Assembly (NCBI GenBank): GCA_029891385.1
Contig: CM057231.1
Location: forward strand, 66,790,990-66,854,989
Direction: 5' to 3'
DNA length: 64,000 nucleotides
DNA from: Erythroxylum novogranatense
Lineage: Eukaryota > Streptophyta > Magnoliopsida > Malpighiales > Erythroxylaceae
Part shown: positions 1 to 10,645 of the stretch, in pieces
Position numbering within the stretch: the stretch's first letter is position 1
How the letters are laid out: the number at the start of each line of letters is the position of its first letter
The notes under the pieces: generated by a model
Told to the model about the DNA's origin: nothing
Database searches by the model: none
The model's input: only the letters and a program-made list of their open reading frames with translations
Translations under genes and position numbers: made by a program

Positions 1-659
1 ATGAGGTGGTGTTCTTAGGCCACATTGTGTCTAGTGAGGGTATCCGGTGGATCCTCACAAGATTGAGGCAGTGAGGAGTTGGGAGGTTTCGAGGAATGTG
101 TCAGAGTTGAGGAGTTTCCTCGGATTAGCAGGTTATTACTGGAGGTTTGTCGACGGGTTTTATGTAATCTCAGCCCCTTTGACAAAACTTCTGAGGAAGA
201 GTGTGGCCTTCAGATGGACTGATGAGTGTCAGAGGAGTTTTGAGGAGCTGAAACATCGGTTGACTCTGTACGGTGTTAGCTTTGCCATCTGGGCGGGGAG
301 GTTTTGAGGTTTTCAGTGATGCTTCGCAGCAGGGTTTAGGATGTGTACAGATGCAACATGGGAGAGTTATAGCTTATGCTTCGAGATAGTTGAGGTCGCA
401 TGAGATGAATTATCTAGTGCATGACTTGGAGTTAGCTGCAGTTGTGTTTACTTTGAAGATCTGGAGACATTATTTGTATGGGGAGACGTTCCGGATCTTC
501 ACTGATCATAAGTGTTTGAGATATTTGTTGAGTCAACGAGAGCTGAATCTGCAGCAGAGGAGATGGATAGAGTTGCTGAAGGATTATGACTGCACGATTG
601 AGTATCACCCGGGGAAGGCTAATGTGGTAGCTGATGCATTGAGTAGGAGATCTCATATC
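1..659 (+). pseudogene. pol: End of reverse transcriptase and RNase H of a Tekay/Del-like chromovirus, broken
   Basis: This is the C-terminal end of a Ty3/gypsy reverse transcriptase followed by RNase H, which removes RNA from the RNA:DNA hybrid during element replication. The RT end shows [13 protein letters not shown] (from base 6) and then [12 protein letters not shown]. RNase H starts near 303 with FSDAS and continues with [22 protein letters not shown] and ADALSRR. The reading phase shifts near base 46 (one base appears to be missing) and again between about 240 and 303, and a TAG lies at 387-389. The rest of RT and the upstream genes lie outside the window. The frame continues into integrase. 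It cannot make a working protein. Confidence 0.93.
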
Positions 660-1943
660 AGTGTAGCTCAAATTCAGATTGGGAGATTTCCTAGCTTGAT
701 TCAGTTGAGAGCTCTGAATGTACAGATGGATTTGGCTCAAGATGGAGCTCTGATTGCTATTTTGAGGCTTAGGCCGATGTTGCATGATCGAATTAGGAGG
801 GTTCAGGATCAGGATCCTGTGTTAGTGAGATTGATTGATAGAGTCAGATCTGGATGGCTTTCTGAGTTTGAGTTGAGAGATGGGACATTGTGGATGGGAC
901 AGAGATTATGTGTTCCAGATGTGGATGATCTGAGGCGTGAGATTTTGGAGGAGGCGCATGTGGCTGCCTATGCTATGCATCCTAGTACTACCAAAATGTA
1001 TCGCACTCTTAAGTTGCATTTCTGGTGGCCAGGAATGAAGAGGTATGTGGCAGAGTTTGTTTTTCGATGTCTGACGTGCCAGCAGGTTAAGGCTGAGCAC
1101 CAGGCTCTAGTGGGTAAGCTGCATTCGTTGCCCATTCTGGAGTGGAATTGGGAGCACATTACGATAGATTTTATTATGGGGTTACCTAGGATGCCGAGGC
1201 AGCATGATGCTATCTGGGTCATAGTGGACCGGTTGACTAAATCGGCTCACTTCTTGCTAGTGAAGGAGAGCAATACTCTCGATCAGTTGGCCTAGAAGTA
1301 TGTGGAAGAGATTGTGCGACTGCATGGGGTCCCGGTGTCTATAGTTTCAGACAGGGATTCGAGATTTACTTCGAGCTTTTGGAGGAGTTTGCAGTCAGCT
1401 ATGGGTACGAGATTGAACTTTAGCACAGCATTTCATCCTTAGACAGATGGGCAGAGTGAGAGGACGATTAAGACTGTTGAGGATATGTTGAGAGCTTGTG
1501 TATTGGAGTTCCGAGGTGCATGAGATCAATATTTTCCTCTGGTTGAGTTTGCGTATAATAATCAGTACCAGAGCAGTATTGGGATGGCACCGTTTGAGGC
1601 GTTGTATGGGAGGCAGTGCAAATCACCCCTTTATTGGGATAAAGAGGGTATGAGGATGATAGAGGGTCCCGAGCTGATTCAGGACACCGTGGATAAGGTA
1701 CAGTTGATTCGGAGTCGCATCAAGGCGGCTCAGGATAGACAAAAGAGCTATGTGGATCAGCATCGTAGAGAGATGGGGTATGATGTGGGTGATAGAGTGT
1801 TCCTCCGGGTGTCTCCGTGGAGAGGTGTTCTGAGATTTGGTCAGAAGGGCAAGTTGAGCCCTAGGTACATTGGTCCTTACGAGATCCTTGAAAGGATAGG
1901 ACCATTGGCATATAGATTGGCGTTGCCGAGTGAGATGTCTTAG
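660..1943 (+). pseudogene. pol: Chromovirus integrase with four in-frame stops
   Basis: Integrase inserts the element's cDNA into the genome. The zinc-binding HHCC module is visible: His codons at 957 and 978, then CLTC with Cys codons at 1068 and 1077. The DDE core has Asp in TIDFIMGLP (1167), Asp in VSDRD (1350) and Glu in GQSER (1458). MAPFEALYGRQC (1584 on) and a GDRVFL block near 1790 are typical of the C-terminal half. The frame is kept from 303 to 2250, so the damage is nonsense mutation: TAG at 1293, 1440 and 1941 and TGA at 1521. These fit CAG-to-TAG and TGG-to-TGA changes. All catalytic residues survive, which suggests fairly recent death. Confidence 0.95.
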
Positions 1944-2250
1944 TTGCATGACATTTTCCATATGAGCATGCTTCGGAGATATCGTTCAGACCTGACCCAT
2001 GTGATTCCGGCCCGGGAGATTGAGGTTGCCAGTAATTTGAGTTATGTAGAGGAGCCGGTGCGGATTATAGAGTCACAGGTCAAGCAGTTGAGGTCCAGGG
2101 TTATTCCATTAGTGAAAGTCCTTTGGAAGAACCATTCGACTGAGGAGGCTACTTGGGAGACTGAGGAGCACATGAAGAGGCAATACCCTCATCTGTTCGA
2201 CCAGTCAAGTAAGAAATTTCGGGATAAAATTTTTATTAGGAGGGGAGAAT
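1944..2250 (+). pseudogene. pol: Chromodomain tail of the same pol
   Basis: The end of the polyprotein has a short integrase tail (HDIFHMSMLRRY) and then a chromodomain-like block from about 2040 to 2213 with YVEEPVRIIE, VKVLWKNHSTEEATWE and KRQYPHLF. The EEATWE motif marks the plant chromovirus type. The domain is known in the family for steering insertion to chromatin. The reading frame runs without a stop into the first bases of the LTR and ends there at a TAA, so the LTR itself supplies the stop. It lies in the same phase as the integrase, separated only by the TAG at 1941. Confidence 0.93.
2238..2250 (+). promoter_or_regulatory. Polypurine tract of chromovirus A
   Basis: A purine run (AGGAGGGGAGAA) lies directly before the LTR start TGTAACATCC. 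This is where plus-strand DNA synthesis is primed in LTR retrotransposons. Confidence 0.8.
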
Positions 2251-3397
2251 TGTAACATCCCATCACTGATGGGATGGGTACAGTAGATTGCATTCATAAT
2301 TGGCTTATGCATGCATTGTTTAGCTTATGTATATTTGGATAAGTGGCAATTATTGCACTAGCACATAAATGTACATACATGTATGACATATTCCTGATAA
2401 GATTGGGTAATTTGGTAATTTGGAGATGATTTGGTCAATTAAGCTGTGAGAAATTTAATTGGAGTAAGAAATGAGAGTTTGGAGTTTGAAATATGAAATT
2501 GGAGTGTATGATCGTAAGTTTTATAATTTTGAGTATTTATAGGATTTTTTTTTTAATTTTCGGAGTAAAAGGTCCGGACTAGGAGATTGACCAATGACTG
2601 ATTTATTTGAATTTCCAGTTCCAAAATTGATTGGAAATTGGGTTGAGATAATTTGAGTTATGATTTGAGGATTTATTAATTATAATCATTGCGAAATTTG
2701 GGAGAAAATTTGAATAAGAATTGGAGTTTAGACCCTAAGAATTGGACTTGTGGCAATTAAATTGCCAAACAAGCCCTTAATCCTTAGGTTTTTAACCTTT
2801 CTCCTTTGAAATTTGCCAATCATGATGCTTACTCTCCTTTGAAAGAAAACTTGATTTTTCCTTCTCCTTCATCGTGATCTACCTTGGTTGGTTGTCTTCA
2901 TTTCTTTCTTGCAAATTGCTCCCTTCGTCATCATCATTTAGCTTGGAACCTTGGAGTTGAGAAGATAGAAAATTTGTGGAAAAATGGAGTGGAATCGTGG
3001 GTGTGCATAGGTTTGAAAAAAATTAGAGTTGCGTGGTGATTTTCAAAGGTTTTAAAGCTTAAATCAAGTAAGTTATTATTCCTTTATGCTTTACATAGTT
3101 TAATTTGATCATGGATTTGAGTATTTGATTGTTTAGAAATTCTTGAGTTTCGTATAAAAGGGTTTTTGGGAAAATTGTAGATTTTGATTTGGGAATTTGA
3201 TGACTAATGCAAAAATGATGGATTTGAGGTTAGAAATGAATTGAATGTATTGCATATAGTTGTTTGGGAGTGTTTTAGACTGAAATAAATGGATTAGAAT
3301 TTGAGAAATCTGGGAAAATTTGGGTTTCGGGTGTGAATTTGGGTTCGCATGCATGACGTGTTCATCACATCGCATGAAAGCAAATCCTCTTCATGCG

Positions 3398-3535
3398 CCT
3401 CGAAATGATTATCTTCGCACGCCGCGACGAGCGCAAGAGGTCACGCCGCGAAGGAGAAAGATCGCGTGCGCCGCGACGTGGGAGAGACGTCTCACCGCGG
3501 TGAGCGATCTCACGTCGCGACGAGGACGCCCCTCC
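3398..3535. repeat. CpG-rich palindrome cassette in LTR A
   Basis: In an otherwise AT-rich LTR this stretch is dense in CpG and repeats short, nearly palindromic words such as CGCCGCGACG, CACCGCGGTG and CACGTCGCGACG. It lies inside the putative first intron. Similar words occur in the unrelated Athila LTRs. Confidence 0.75.
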
Positions 3536-3918
3536 GAAGGTTTTTTGGGATTTAATTCAGATTGGTTACGGATTGATTGAATTTTGAGATTTAGAATTTC
3601 AATTTAGAAGAACGAAATTTTGGGATTTAAGTGGGTGATTCTCGAAATCGGATGGTGAAAAAATAGCGAATTTAAATTCGATTTAAGGATAATTCTTAGA
3701 TCTTGGAATTTGACTTTGAAGAGTTTGGAATATAGTCAATTGAATTATGGTATTAGGAATTGCTATGGATTAGAGTGAAAACGCGGAATTGAGATAATTC
3801 GGGAATAGGGTCGGAAATGTCATAACATGTATAGTACAAAATTCATTTGATACATTAACATTATTGATTATTGAAATTGATAAAATTAGTAATGTTATAT
3901 TTATTCTGATTGTTTTAG

Positions 3919-3985
3919 AGGCTCTAGTGGATCATCGATCGTCCGACGTAGGCGAGACTTCCCGGCAATAGCTTGGAAGTTAGAG
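3919..3985 (+). other. Putative 67-nt exon 2 of an LTR-encoded spliced leader
   Basis: The segment is preceded by an acceptor-like TGTTTTAG and followed by a strong donor-like GTGAGTAAC (3986 on). It ends with a hairpin whose stem ACTTCC/GGAAGT sits just before the donor. Copies in other L-family LTRs are 66-67 nt with the same flanks. A donor GTAAGT at 3068 and an acceptor ATTTTTCAG ending at 4655 would complete three exons. Splicing is inferred from motifs only. Confidence 0.55.
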
Positions 3986-4259
3986 GTGAGTAACCTAGTT
4001 GGTTTTTCAACCTTTATGTGTTACATTTTATGCAATTATGCCATGGGGAGTTAAGGAAGGATTATGTGCGGTTGTTTTGATTGATTTCGGACCACAGGTG
4101 TTCGAAATATTTGGAATGTTCTATAGAAGTGTTAAGTGTGCATAAATTGTCATTAATTGGTTTCAAATGCAAATTGGCTAGTGATATTAGGTTGAGACAC
4201 GACTAGTGAAATTTGGAACATGTGCATTCATGCCATTATGCATGATCAGATAATTGACA

Positions 4260-4422
4260 GTTGTGACCGGTGCAGCCACCGTATTCAGAGCTTTAAGCTC
4301 AACGCACAGGGCCTTGTGCCCAACGATTTTTAGAGCTTTATGCTCAACGTATCAGGGCTTCAAGCCCAATGTTTTCAGAGCCACTGGCTCAACGTAAATG
4401 AGCTCAGGCGCACGGTCACAAC
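4260..4422 (+). other. Hairpin array closed by an outer stem in LTR A
   Basis: GTTGTGACCG (4260-4269) pairs with CGGTCACAAC (4413-4422). Between them are about five short stem-loops, for example GAGCTTTAAGCTC, GGGCCTTGTGCCC and GGGCTTCAAGCCC, spaced at roughly 27 bp and joined by CAACG-type linkers. As RNA this would fold into a multi-branched structure. It lies in the putative second intron. Confidence 0.7.
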
Positions 4423-4592
4423 AACGTAATAAATGGAAAGTGTCACATATGCTTTGTACATGAATGATCAAGTGTGAATTGTATGAAAGGCGAAATGCCT
4501 TATAAATGGGAAATTGCATTTATGAGATTTTCTGGTTGTGATATATGATATATGATATAGTGTGAGCTATTTGATTATGCATGAGTTGGGTG

Positions 4593-4630
4593 AACCATCG
4601 ATGATGGTTTCTCGCTGAGTTTGCAAACTC
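4593..4630. other. Double palindrome upstream of the acceptor-like site
   Basis: AACCATCGATGATGGTT and GAGTTTGCAAACTC follow each other about 25 bases before the TTTTTCAG acceptor-like site. The same pair occurs in the other L-family LTRs (near 20540, 36963, 44830, 57818). Confidence 0.7.
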
Positions 4631-5035
4631 ACCCAACATTGCATTTATTTTTCAGGACAGTGATAGTAGGCTCATAGCTCCAGATAACAAGATTTCTCTG
4701 CCTTGTTGAGCGCGTTGGCGAGAGAAGCATGGCTCACAGGTCAGTTAGTTGGGGTTGATTTTGGGGGATGACCTAGTTCAGGATTTTGTATCAATTCCTT
4801 TTTGGAAATATCTGTATAGTTTATGGAAACTGATAGATTTGTAAATTTTATTTTAAGGTTATGAAAAGAAAGTTTTTGGTTTTAAAATTTAGTGAATTCG
4901 ATATTACCGTTTTATTTGATTGATGCCATGAGGTTTGTAGAAATGATCGAATTGTAATGCACCCTCGTCGTAGGTTATGTATCGGTATGACCTACAGGCA
5001 TCCCGGTGTATACCCTATGGTAAGGGGGCGCTACA

Positions 5036-5505
5036 AAGAGAATGAGATATATAGGCTAAATGGGTTAGGTGAATTAACACTGGTTATAGCAAAATAGACA
5101 TAGGTGTCACTGTGTTAGTACTAAAGGAAAGGGGAGTGGCAAAGACGAGATGAAGGGTTTTATTGTAAGTATCACCTTGATAAGGTGTACTCAGAATTAG
5201 CAAAAGGGTATCAATGGAGCATGAATTAGGCTGCATGTTACTGGTGAAAAAGGATTGATAAAACGTGATAAGTGCATAGGGTCAGAAATAATGATCTACT
5301 CTGAAATAAACTGAGATAGTTGAGATAGCCAAATACGTGACTGAACGACTCATTAAGTCTATTTATTGTGATCTTTTGAAAAATGAGTCATTGATTGATG
5401 AAGTGTATGGGACATGTGGGGACATATGACCACTGATCAATGTCTACCATATGGAACCATCGACTGAGAATTTCACGGACGAAATTTTGATTAGGAGGGG
5501 GAAGT
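5036..5505 (+). mobile_element. 3' untranslated end of a second chromovirus (B)
   Basis: No reading frame is left here. The last 35 bases match the usual end of this type of element: a TTCACGGACGAAATTTTGAT-like stretch, then a polypurine tract AGGAGGGGGAAG, then an LTR start. It is probably the host element into which chromovirus A was inserted. Confidence 0.6.
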
Positions 5506-8140
5506 TGTAACATCCCATCCCCGACGGGAAGGGTAAAATAGTAATTTGTTCAGGGGTGAGAGTGAATAGGACTGATTTGGCATTTTTATACATACTGGTA
5601 TTTTTGAACAGTGAATTTTTGCACATGAAAAATAACTATACATGCATTCATGACATTCCCGGTATTGTGCCTAAATGGGATTTTATTTTGGAAAATGTGG
5701 TTTATGGGCTTGAAATTTTAACTGGAGTGGATTGTTATGTGTTTTATATTTTTGGGAAATTTTAATAATTTTTCTGGATTTTTTTGGGAAAATTATTCGA
5801 ACCGAAAAATTCGCCACGTGGTGGACCGATCGATTTTCGGTACTGGAAATTTTTGCCTATTGGCACTGGAATATTGGACAAATAAATTGGAGGGATTAAT
5901 TAGAGCCATTGGATGGATTAATTAGAGCCATTGAATGGATTAATTAGAGCCGTTAGATGGAGCTTGTCTTTTTCTCCTATTTCATGCCAAGTGCCATGAT
6001 GAGTCATCCTTCCACTTTGATATCAAGCTTGCATTCTCGACACTTCTAGTTGGGGAGGAAAAACAAAAGTGTTTTGGTGAGTCTTCTTCTTCTGCTTCGT
6101 GTCTCCTCCCTTGAATTCTCCATATGTTCTAGCCAAAAAAAATTTTGCTCTTCATCTTGCTTCTAAGAGCCTAACCTAGCTTCCCTTGCAAAGTGATGAT
6201 GATGATTGTGTAGTGGAAAGAATTAGAGAGGATTGTGAGATTGTGAAGTCTAGAAGAGTGGAAGCTTGCTTAAGGTAAATCATATGTTTATATGATGGTT
6301 TTATAGTTGCTTGTGATGTTACTTAAGGTTAATTGCATGGCTAAGTTGAACAAAAATAATGATTAACTTGAGTTGGGATGGTTTGAGATTGCAAAGACAG
6401 ATTCGTGGCTCCACTTGTTAAATTTGTTTGAGCTGTTTAACGTTCGAATATAGAGAAACACAAAACATAGAAGTTGTAGAACTAGAGGTCTACTATCTCC
6501 ATGAAGTTTTCCACGATTTTAGGGTGAGCCAAATGAGAGTAATAGGCCCCTAATTGAATCGGGTTCAGAACACCAGCGAGATTGAACTAAGACCTGAAAG
6601 TTAATTGTTTGAGGACCTTAGAGTTGGAATTGGATGATGAGCTCTTCTTATGAAATGTTCAAGAATGTTTCATTTAAGATATGTAGAGAGGAAATTTTAA
6701 TTTGATAAGGATTCTGCTAGTTATGTCCTAATAAGTGAAGATTGTTCCTAACCTTAGTGATATAGGAGAGAACAAAAACAGGCCAGGTGTGTAAAAATCA
6801 CAATAAATCCAATTTATATTATTTTCGAACCGGCTTTGAATATGTGATAGCCATATGAGTTTATGAAAAATGAAACTTTGAATCTCCTTAAGTTGGACAG
6901 GGTCCAACCTATGACTGCATGTTAAAGCTAATTGTTAATGGAATGACCTAATTAGACCATGGTTATAAAAGAAGAAATGTAAAGTTATGTTTTAATTAGA
7001 GGTTTGGAAAGTTTGAAAAACATTTTACCTATGTAGAGGGAGTTATGAATTGTTAACTATTGACTGGTTATGTGCATTTTGGTGAAACCCAGCCATGAGT
7101 GTAGGTTTTGTGAGTATTGTGATTGAAAGCTAAATTAGAGATTTTTGTGATTCGAATTGGCTCAAGTGATCTTCTAGAAAGTTGCTGAGGAAGTAATTAG
7201 CTTGAAAATGAGATATAGAATGTTAATTTTGGATGTCATAATTAGGAGTTATGAATTTTTAAAGACTGGACCTAAGATAGGTCATTGACTAGTGATCAGG
7301 GCAGCCTCATGAGAAGTGTAGTTTTCTATTTGGTCTTTTCATAGGTATAAAGTATGCAATTTATTGACATCTGTGCAAGAAGGTATGCTTTTTATATCGT
7401 TGCTATTCAGTTCAGGCGTTTTTAGTGGGTAGAATCATTCATTGAATTGTTTGACCTACTTAGCAATTGAATTCGATTTCATGTTGTTCATGAAAGTTGT
7501 AGGTCACATTCTGATCTTTCATTTGGCATAAATCTTGTAATTTTTAGCAAAGGGAATGAGAAGTTATGGATTTTACAAAATGTTGCATTGTTTTGATAAA
7601 ATGTTGCACTGTTTGGACAAAATGTTGCACTATTCTAAGAGGCTTTGTGAAGGTAGTAACTTTGAGTGTATTTTTGACACCCTTATAGGTGAAATTAGTT
7701 TTTATGTCCTTCATAAAACTTGTAGAGCTCTCTTTGCTATATAAAATAGATGCCAAGTTTGTCCAATTTGGAGTTCGGAGCAAGGAGTAATGACTTGCGA
7801 AAGTTGGGATGTTGGCAAAATGAAAGAATAAAGCTTCCAATCGACTACAACGTGCACTAGTCGACTAGGACATGCATTTTTCCTGCTCTAGTCGACTACA
7901 ACCTCTGACTAGTCGATTAGGATGTGTATTTTCTTGAAACTGACCTCTCTCCACTCTTTTGCTTATAGTTTTTCCGTCCGACGTCTGATTGACCTGATTC
8001 TCGAGGATTCGGATTCGTGAAACATTGAATTTCTTTTTATGAGAAATTGGGAATTTTTGGACGAGAAATTGACGTGGGTTCGGGTAATGGTCCTCTGGTC
8101 ACTGTTTTGTTTATTTTTGGACCTATAGAGGCTCGAATTG
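5506..8140 (+). mobile_element. LTR of chromovirus B, segment 1 of 3 (L family, long type)
   Basis: The LTR begins TGTAACATCCCATCC and is interrupted at 8140 by a solo LTR. It continues at 12404-13239 and 36837-37450, giving about 4.09 kb of LTR once insertions are removed. It holds a 3-copy short tandem repeat (about 5889-5958, unit GATTAATTAGAGCCATTG plus a few bases), a donor-like GTAAAT at 6275, degenerate long repeats (about 6400-7800), a palindrome cassette (about 7838-7915) and the conserved block CCGTCCGACGTCTGATTGAC near 7975. No gene. Confidence 0.85.
7838..7915. repeat. Palindrome cassette (CTAGTCGACTAG type) in LTR B
   Basis: Four copies of GTCGACTA-type words, including ACTAGTCGACTAGG, lie between a block matching other LTRs (TTGTCCAATTTGGAGTTCGG) and the conserved CCGTCCGACGTC block. 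Other LTRs carry different palindromes at the same place. Confidence 0.65.
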
Positions 8141-9786
8141 TGTTGGGACCAGATCCGAAAACCGGATCCCAACCGAAACAGAAACATAGACGAAGCGAAT
8201 ACGGAATCGGTAGAAGCAAATCGGAATGAATGTAGCGAAAGCAAATCAAATAAACATACCGAAACGCAAAGTGAATGCGCATACTCGAAGCAAATGCAAA
8301 TCGGAATCGAATACCAAATCGACAGAGACATCCGAAACAAAGTAACAGAGAAAAGCATCGCGTTGGAATTCCTAGACTATCCATATCTGAAAATCCGGTA
8401 TAATTTTTTTTTCTTTCTTTCTTATTCTCATTTCTTTCTTATACCAATCACATCCATATCATTTCCTATAGGAAATTCATTCTTATACCCCAAAACTCAA
8501 CATTCATACATAATCTTATATATATTCATCCAAATCTCAAATTATATTATTATCCCAAATTTTATCAAAATTTCGGCAGCATAACGGCTGCATTTATCCT
8601 AACCCAAACCTGCAAAGTATTAAAAAATACACTTCTAAAAGCCCAATCAATCATACAATCATCAAAATCAACCGGACCCTCCGTCCGGGATCTCAGCAGA
8701 AACAATCGCAATCCTAATTCTAAAACATTCTCATAATTGTAATTCTATTCTCATAGTTCAATCTCATTCCCAAACTTATACACAATTCCATATACAATTT
8801 CATACTCTCATACATTCATTCATAATCTTCATACATTCTGAAATACATCATAATCACTTAACGGCAATTCAAGCCATTTACAAAAATTTCAAATCTCAAT
8901 TCATAATACAATGCAAACGATGCAAAAACGAACCAAATGTCTTCACATTCTTTCATCCGATCTCCTGCTCGAAACCTGGAGATGGGATGAAAGGGGGGTG
9001 AGCTCAAAAGCTCGTGGATAACACATTTATAAATCGACAAATAAGCAGAAAACATTTTTCATATGCTTTTTGCCAAAAGGGCTTATTTTTCAAACTTTGT
9101 AACTTTTCAAAACGGTTTCCTCAAACCTTTCAACTTTTCATAACAAAATTCACTTTTTCATTTCTCAATTTTAAGCATGAATGCAGAACACATAAACAAA
9201 TCAAAAGCACGTAACATATAAAAATGGTGCAGTTCGGTCCAAGCGAGCGTCGCACATTCCGCATAAGCGGTCACATGCGATCATGAGCGAAACGTACTAC
9301 ACTTTTCCGCATAGCGGTCCAGTGTAGCCGTGAAGGGAGTCCGAAATCAGCGCTCCGTGCCACTAGCGGGCAGCGAGGCGAAGGCTATAACGAATAGAGA
9401 CAGTGCACTGACTCACTAGGGACCTGACCAAACTCACATAACACATAATCGAAAACGAAATTTCAGATTGCCCGAAGGCACGTTTCGAAATCTTGATTTT
9501 TTTCACACATATCCTAACAGACATATTTTCATTCATAACTTCACAATATTCAACCAATACACATAACACATTCTCAAAAATTCAATAATGCACAACCATA
9601 GCAATTATTAAAACTTCATGTATAATGATGCAATTTTATCCAAAACTCATTCCAAACAATAACAAACTTTTATTTTCAAACATTTACAAAAACATTAATT
9701 TATCAAAATCCAAATTTTTTTGTTTTCTTGATTTTTTTCAAAATTCGTAGATTGCTTACAAATCAAAATATAAATATGCTACCCAC

Positions 9787-9862
9787 CTCGAATTATTGCC
9801 AGAAACTTGATCCTAGCTCCAATTTGATCCTTGCTTCTTTCCTTCTTTCAATTAAAATTGAC
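9787..9862 (-). other. Putative 76-nt exon 2 in solo LTR S1
   Basis: On the minus strand it is preceded by TTATGGCTTAG and followed by GTGGGTAGC. It is purine-rich with GAAAGAAGGAAAG, resembling exonic splicing enhancers. The upstream donor-like GTAAGA (10411-10406) gives a 549-nt first intron, exactly the size in the copy at 60009. The second acceptor-like CCATCTCCAG ends at 8976. Confidence 0.5.
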
Positions 9863-10637
9863 CTAAGCCATAATCATTCAAATTTCACATCATAATTTGC
9901 ATAATTCTCAAAATTAACTATAGGAAATTCATAATCATCATATTTCCAAGCTTTCTAAAACCAGAATTTCTAAAATCCCCAATTTCAAAATTTGACCTAA
10001 ACCGATACACTCAAATTCAATCTCATAAATAACTTAATTTTCAAAATTAATGTCATAATTCATCAATTCACACTAATTTCAAAATATCTAAATCCTCAAT
10101 TTCAAAAATCCGCAAATCTTAAAATTGGCCTAAACCAATTCATCCAAATTCAATACCATAAAAGACCATTTCTTCAAAATTAATTTCATATTCCACAAAC
10201 CCATATCATTATCTATAATTCTACACCAAAATTTCACAAAATTCTTAATCACAAAATTAAGCCTAAACCTTAATCAAATTTCCATCCAAAATTAAACACA
10301 ACCTAAGGCATATATATCAAATTCAACTTCATAAATCACAAACCCAAGTCCTTTTCCATGTTTCTAAACCAAAAATTCATCAAAATCTCAAAGCTCAAAA
10401 TTTTCTCTTACCTCATTTCTCCTCCAATTTTCGGATTTCTTGGCTCATGAAGAAGGTCTCTTCATTCTCCATCCTTTTCCTTCTTGGAAAAATCCCAAAA
10501 GCCTTAAGAATCAAGTAGAAAAATTAGAACTTAGCTTTCTCTCTCTTTTCTCCCTTCTTTCTCCATAACCGAATCTCCACTCTTCTTTCTTCTCCTTCTT
10601 CTTTCATTTTCTTCTAATTTTCCAGCCACTTTCTTGG

Positions 10638-10645
10638 TTTTAATA
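10638..10645 (-). promoter_or_regulatory. TATA-like box of LTR S1
   Basis: TATTAAAA on the minus strand lies just upstream of the GA-rich leader and is kept at the same place in other S-family LTRs. Confidence 0.5.

Larger units (their letters stand above)
2251..5035 (+). mobile_element. 3' LTR of chromovirus A (L family, short type, 2785 bp)
   Basis: The LTR runs from TGTAACATCCCATC to GGGGGCGCTACA. Its right flank AAGAG (5036-5040) would be the target duplication, but the left partner is outside the window. It starts with a small hairpin (CCCATC-ACT-GATGGG). Inside are a possible donor (3068), a CpG-rich palindrome cassette (about 3398-3535), a 67-nt putative exon (3919-3985), a hairpin array (4260-4422), a pair of palindromes (4593-4630) and an acceptor-like site (ends 4655). 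LTR 55416-58143 is the closest relative. No gene lies in it. Confidence 0.92.

Noticed and set aside
7963..8584. Overlapping frames on both strands, up to 148 codons
   Set aside because: They straddle the junction of LTR B and solo LTR S1, so they cannot be an evolved gene.
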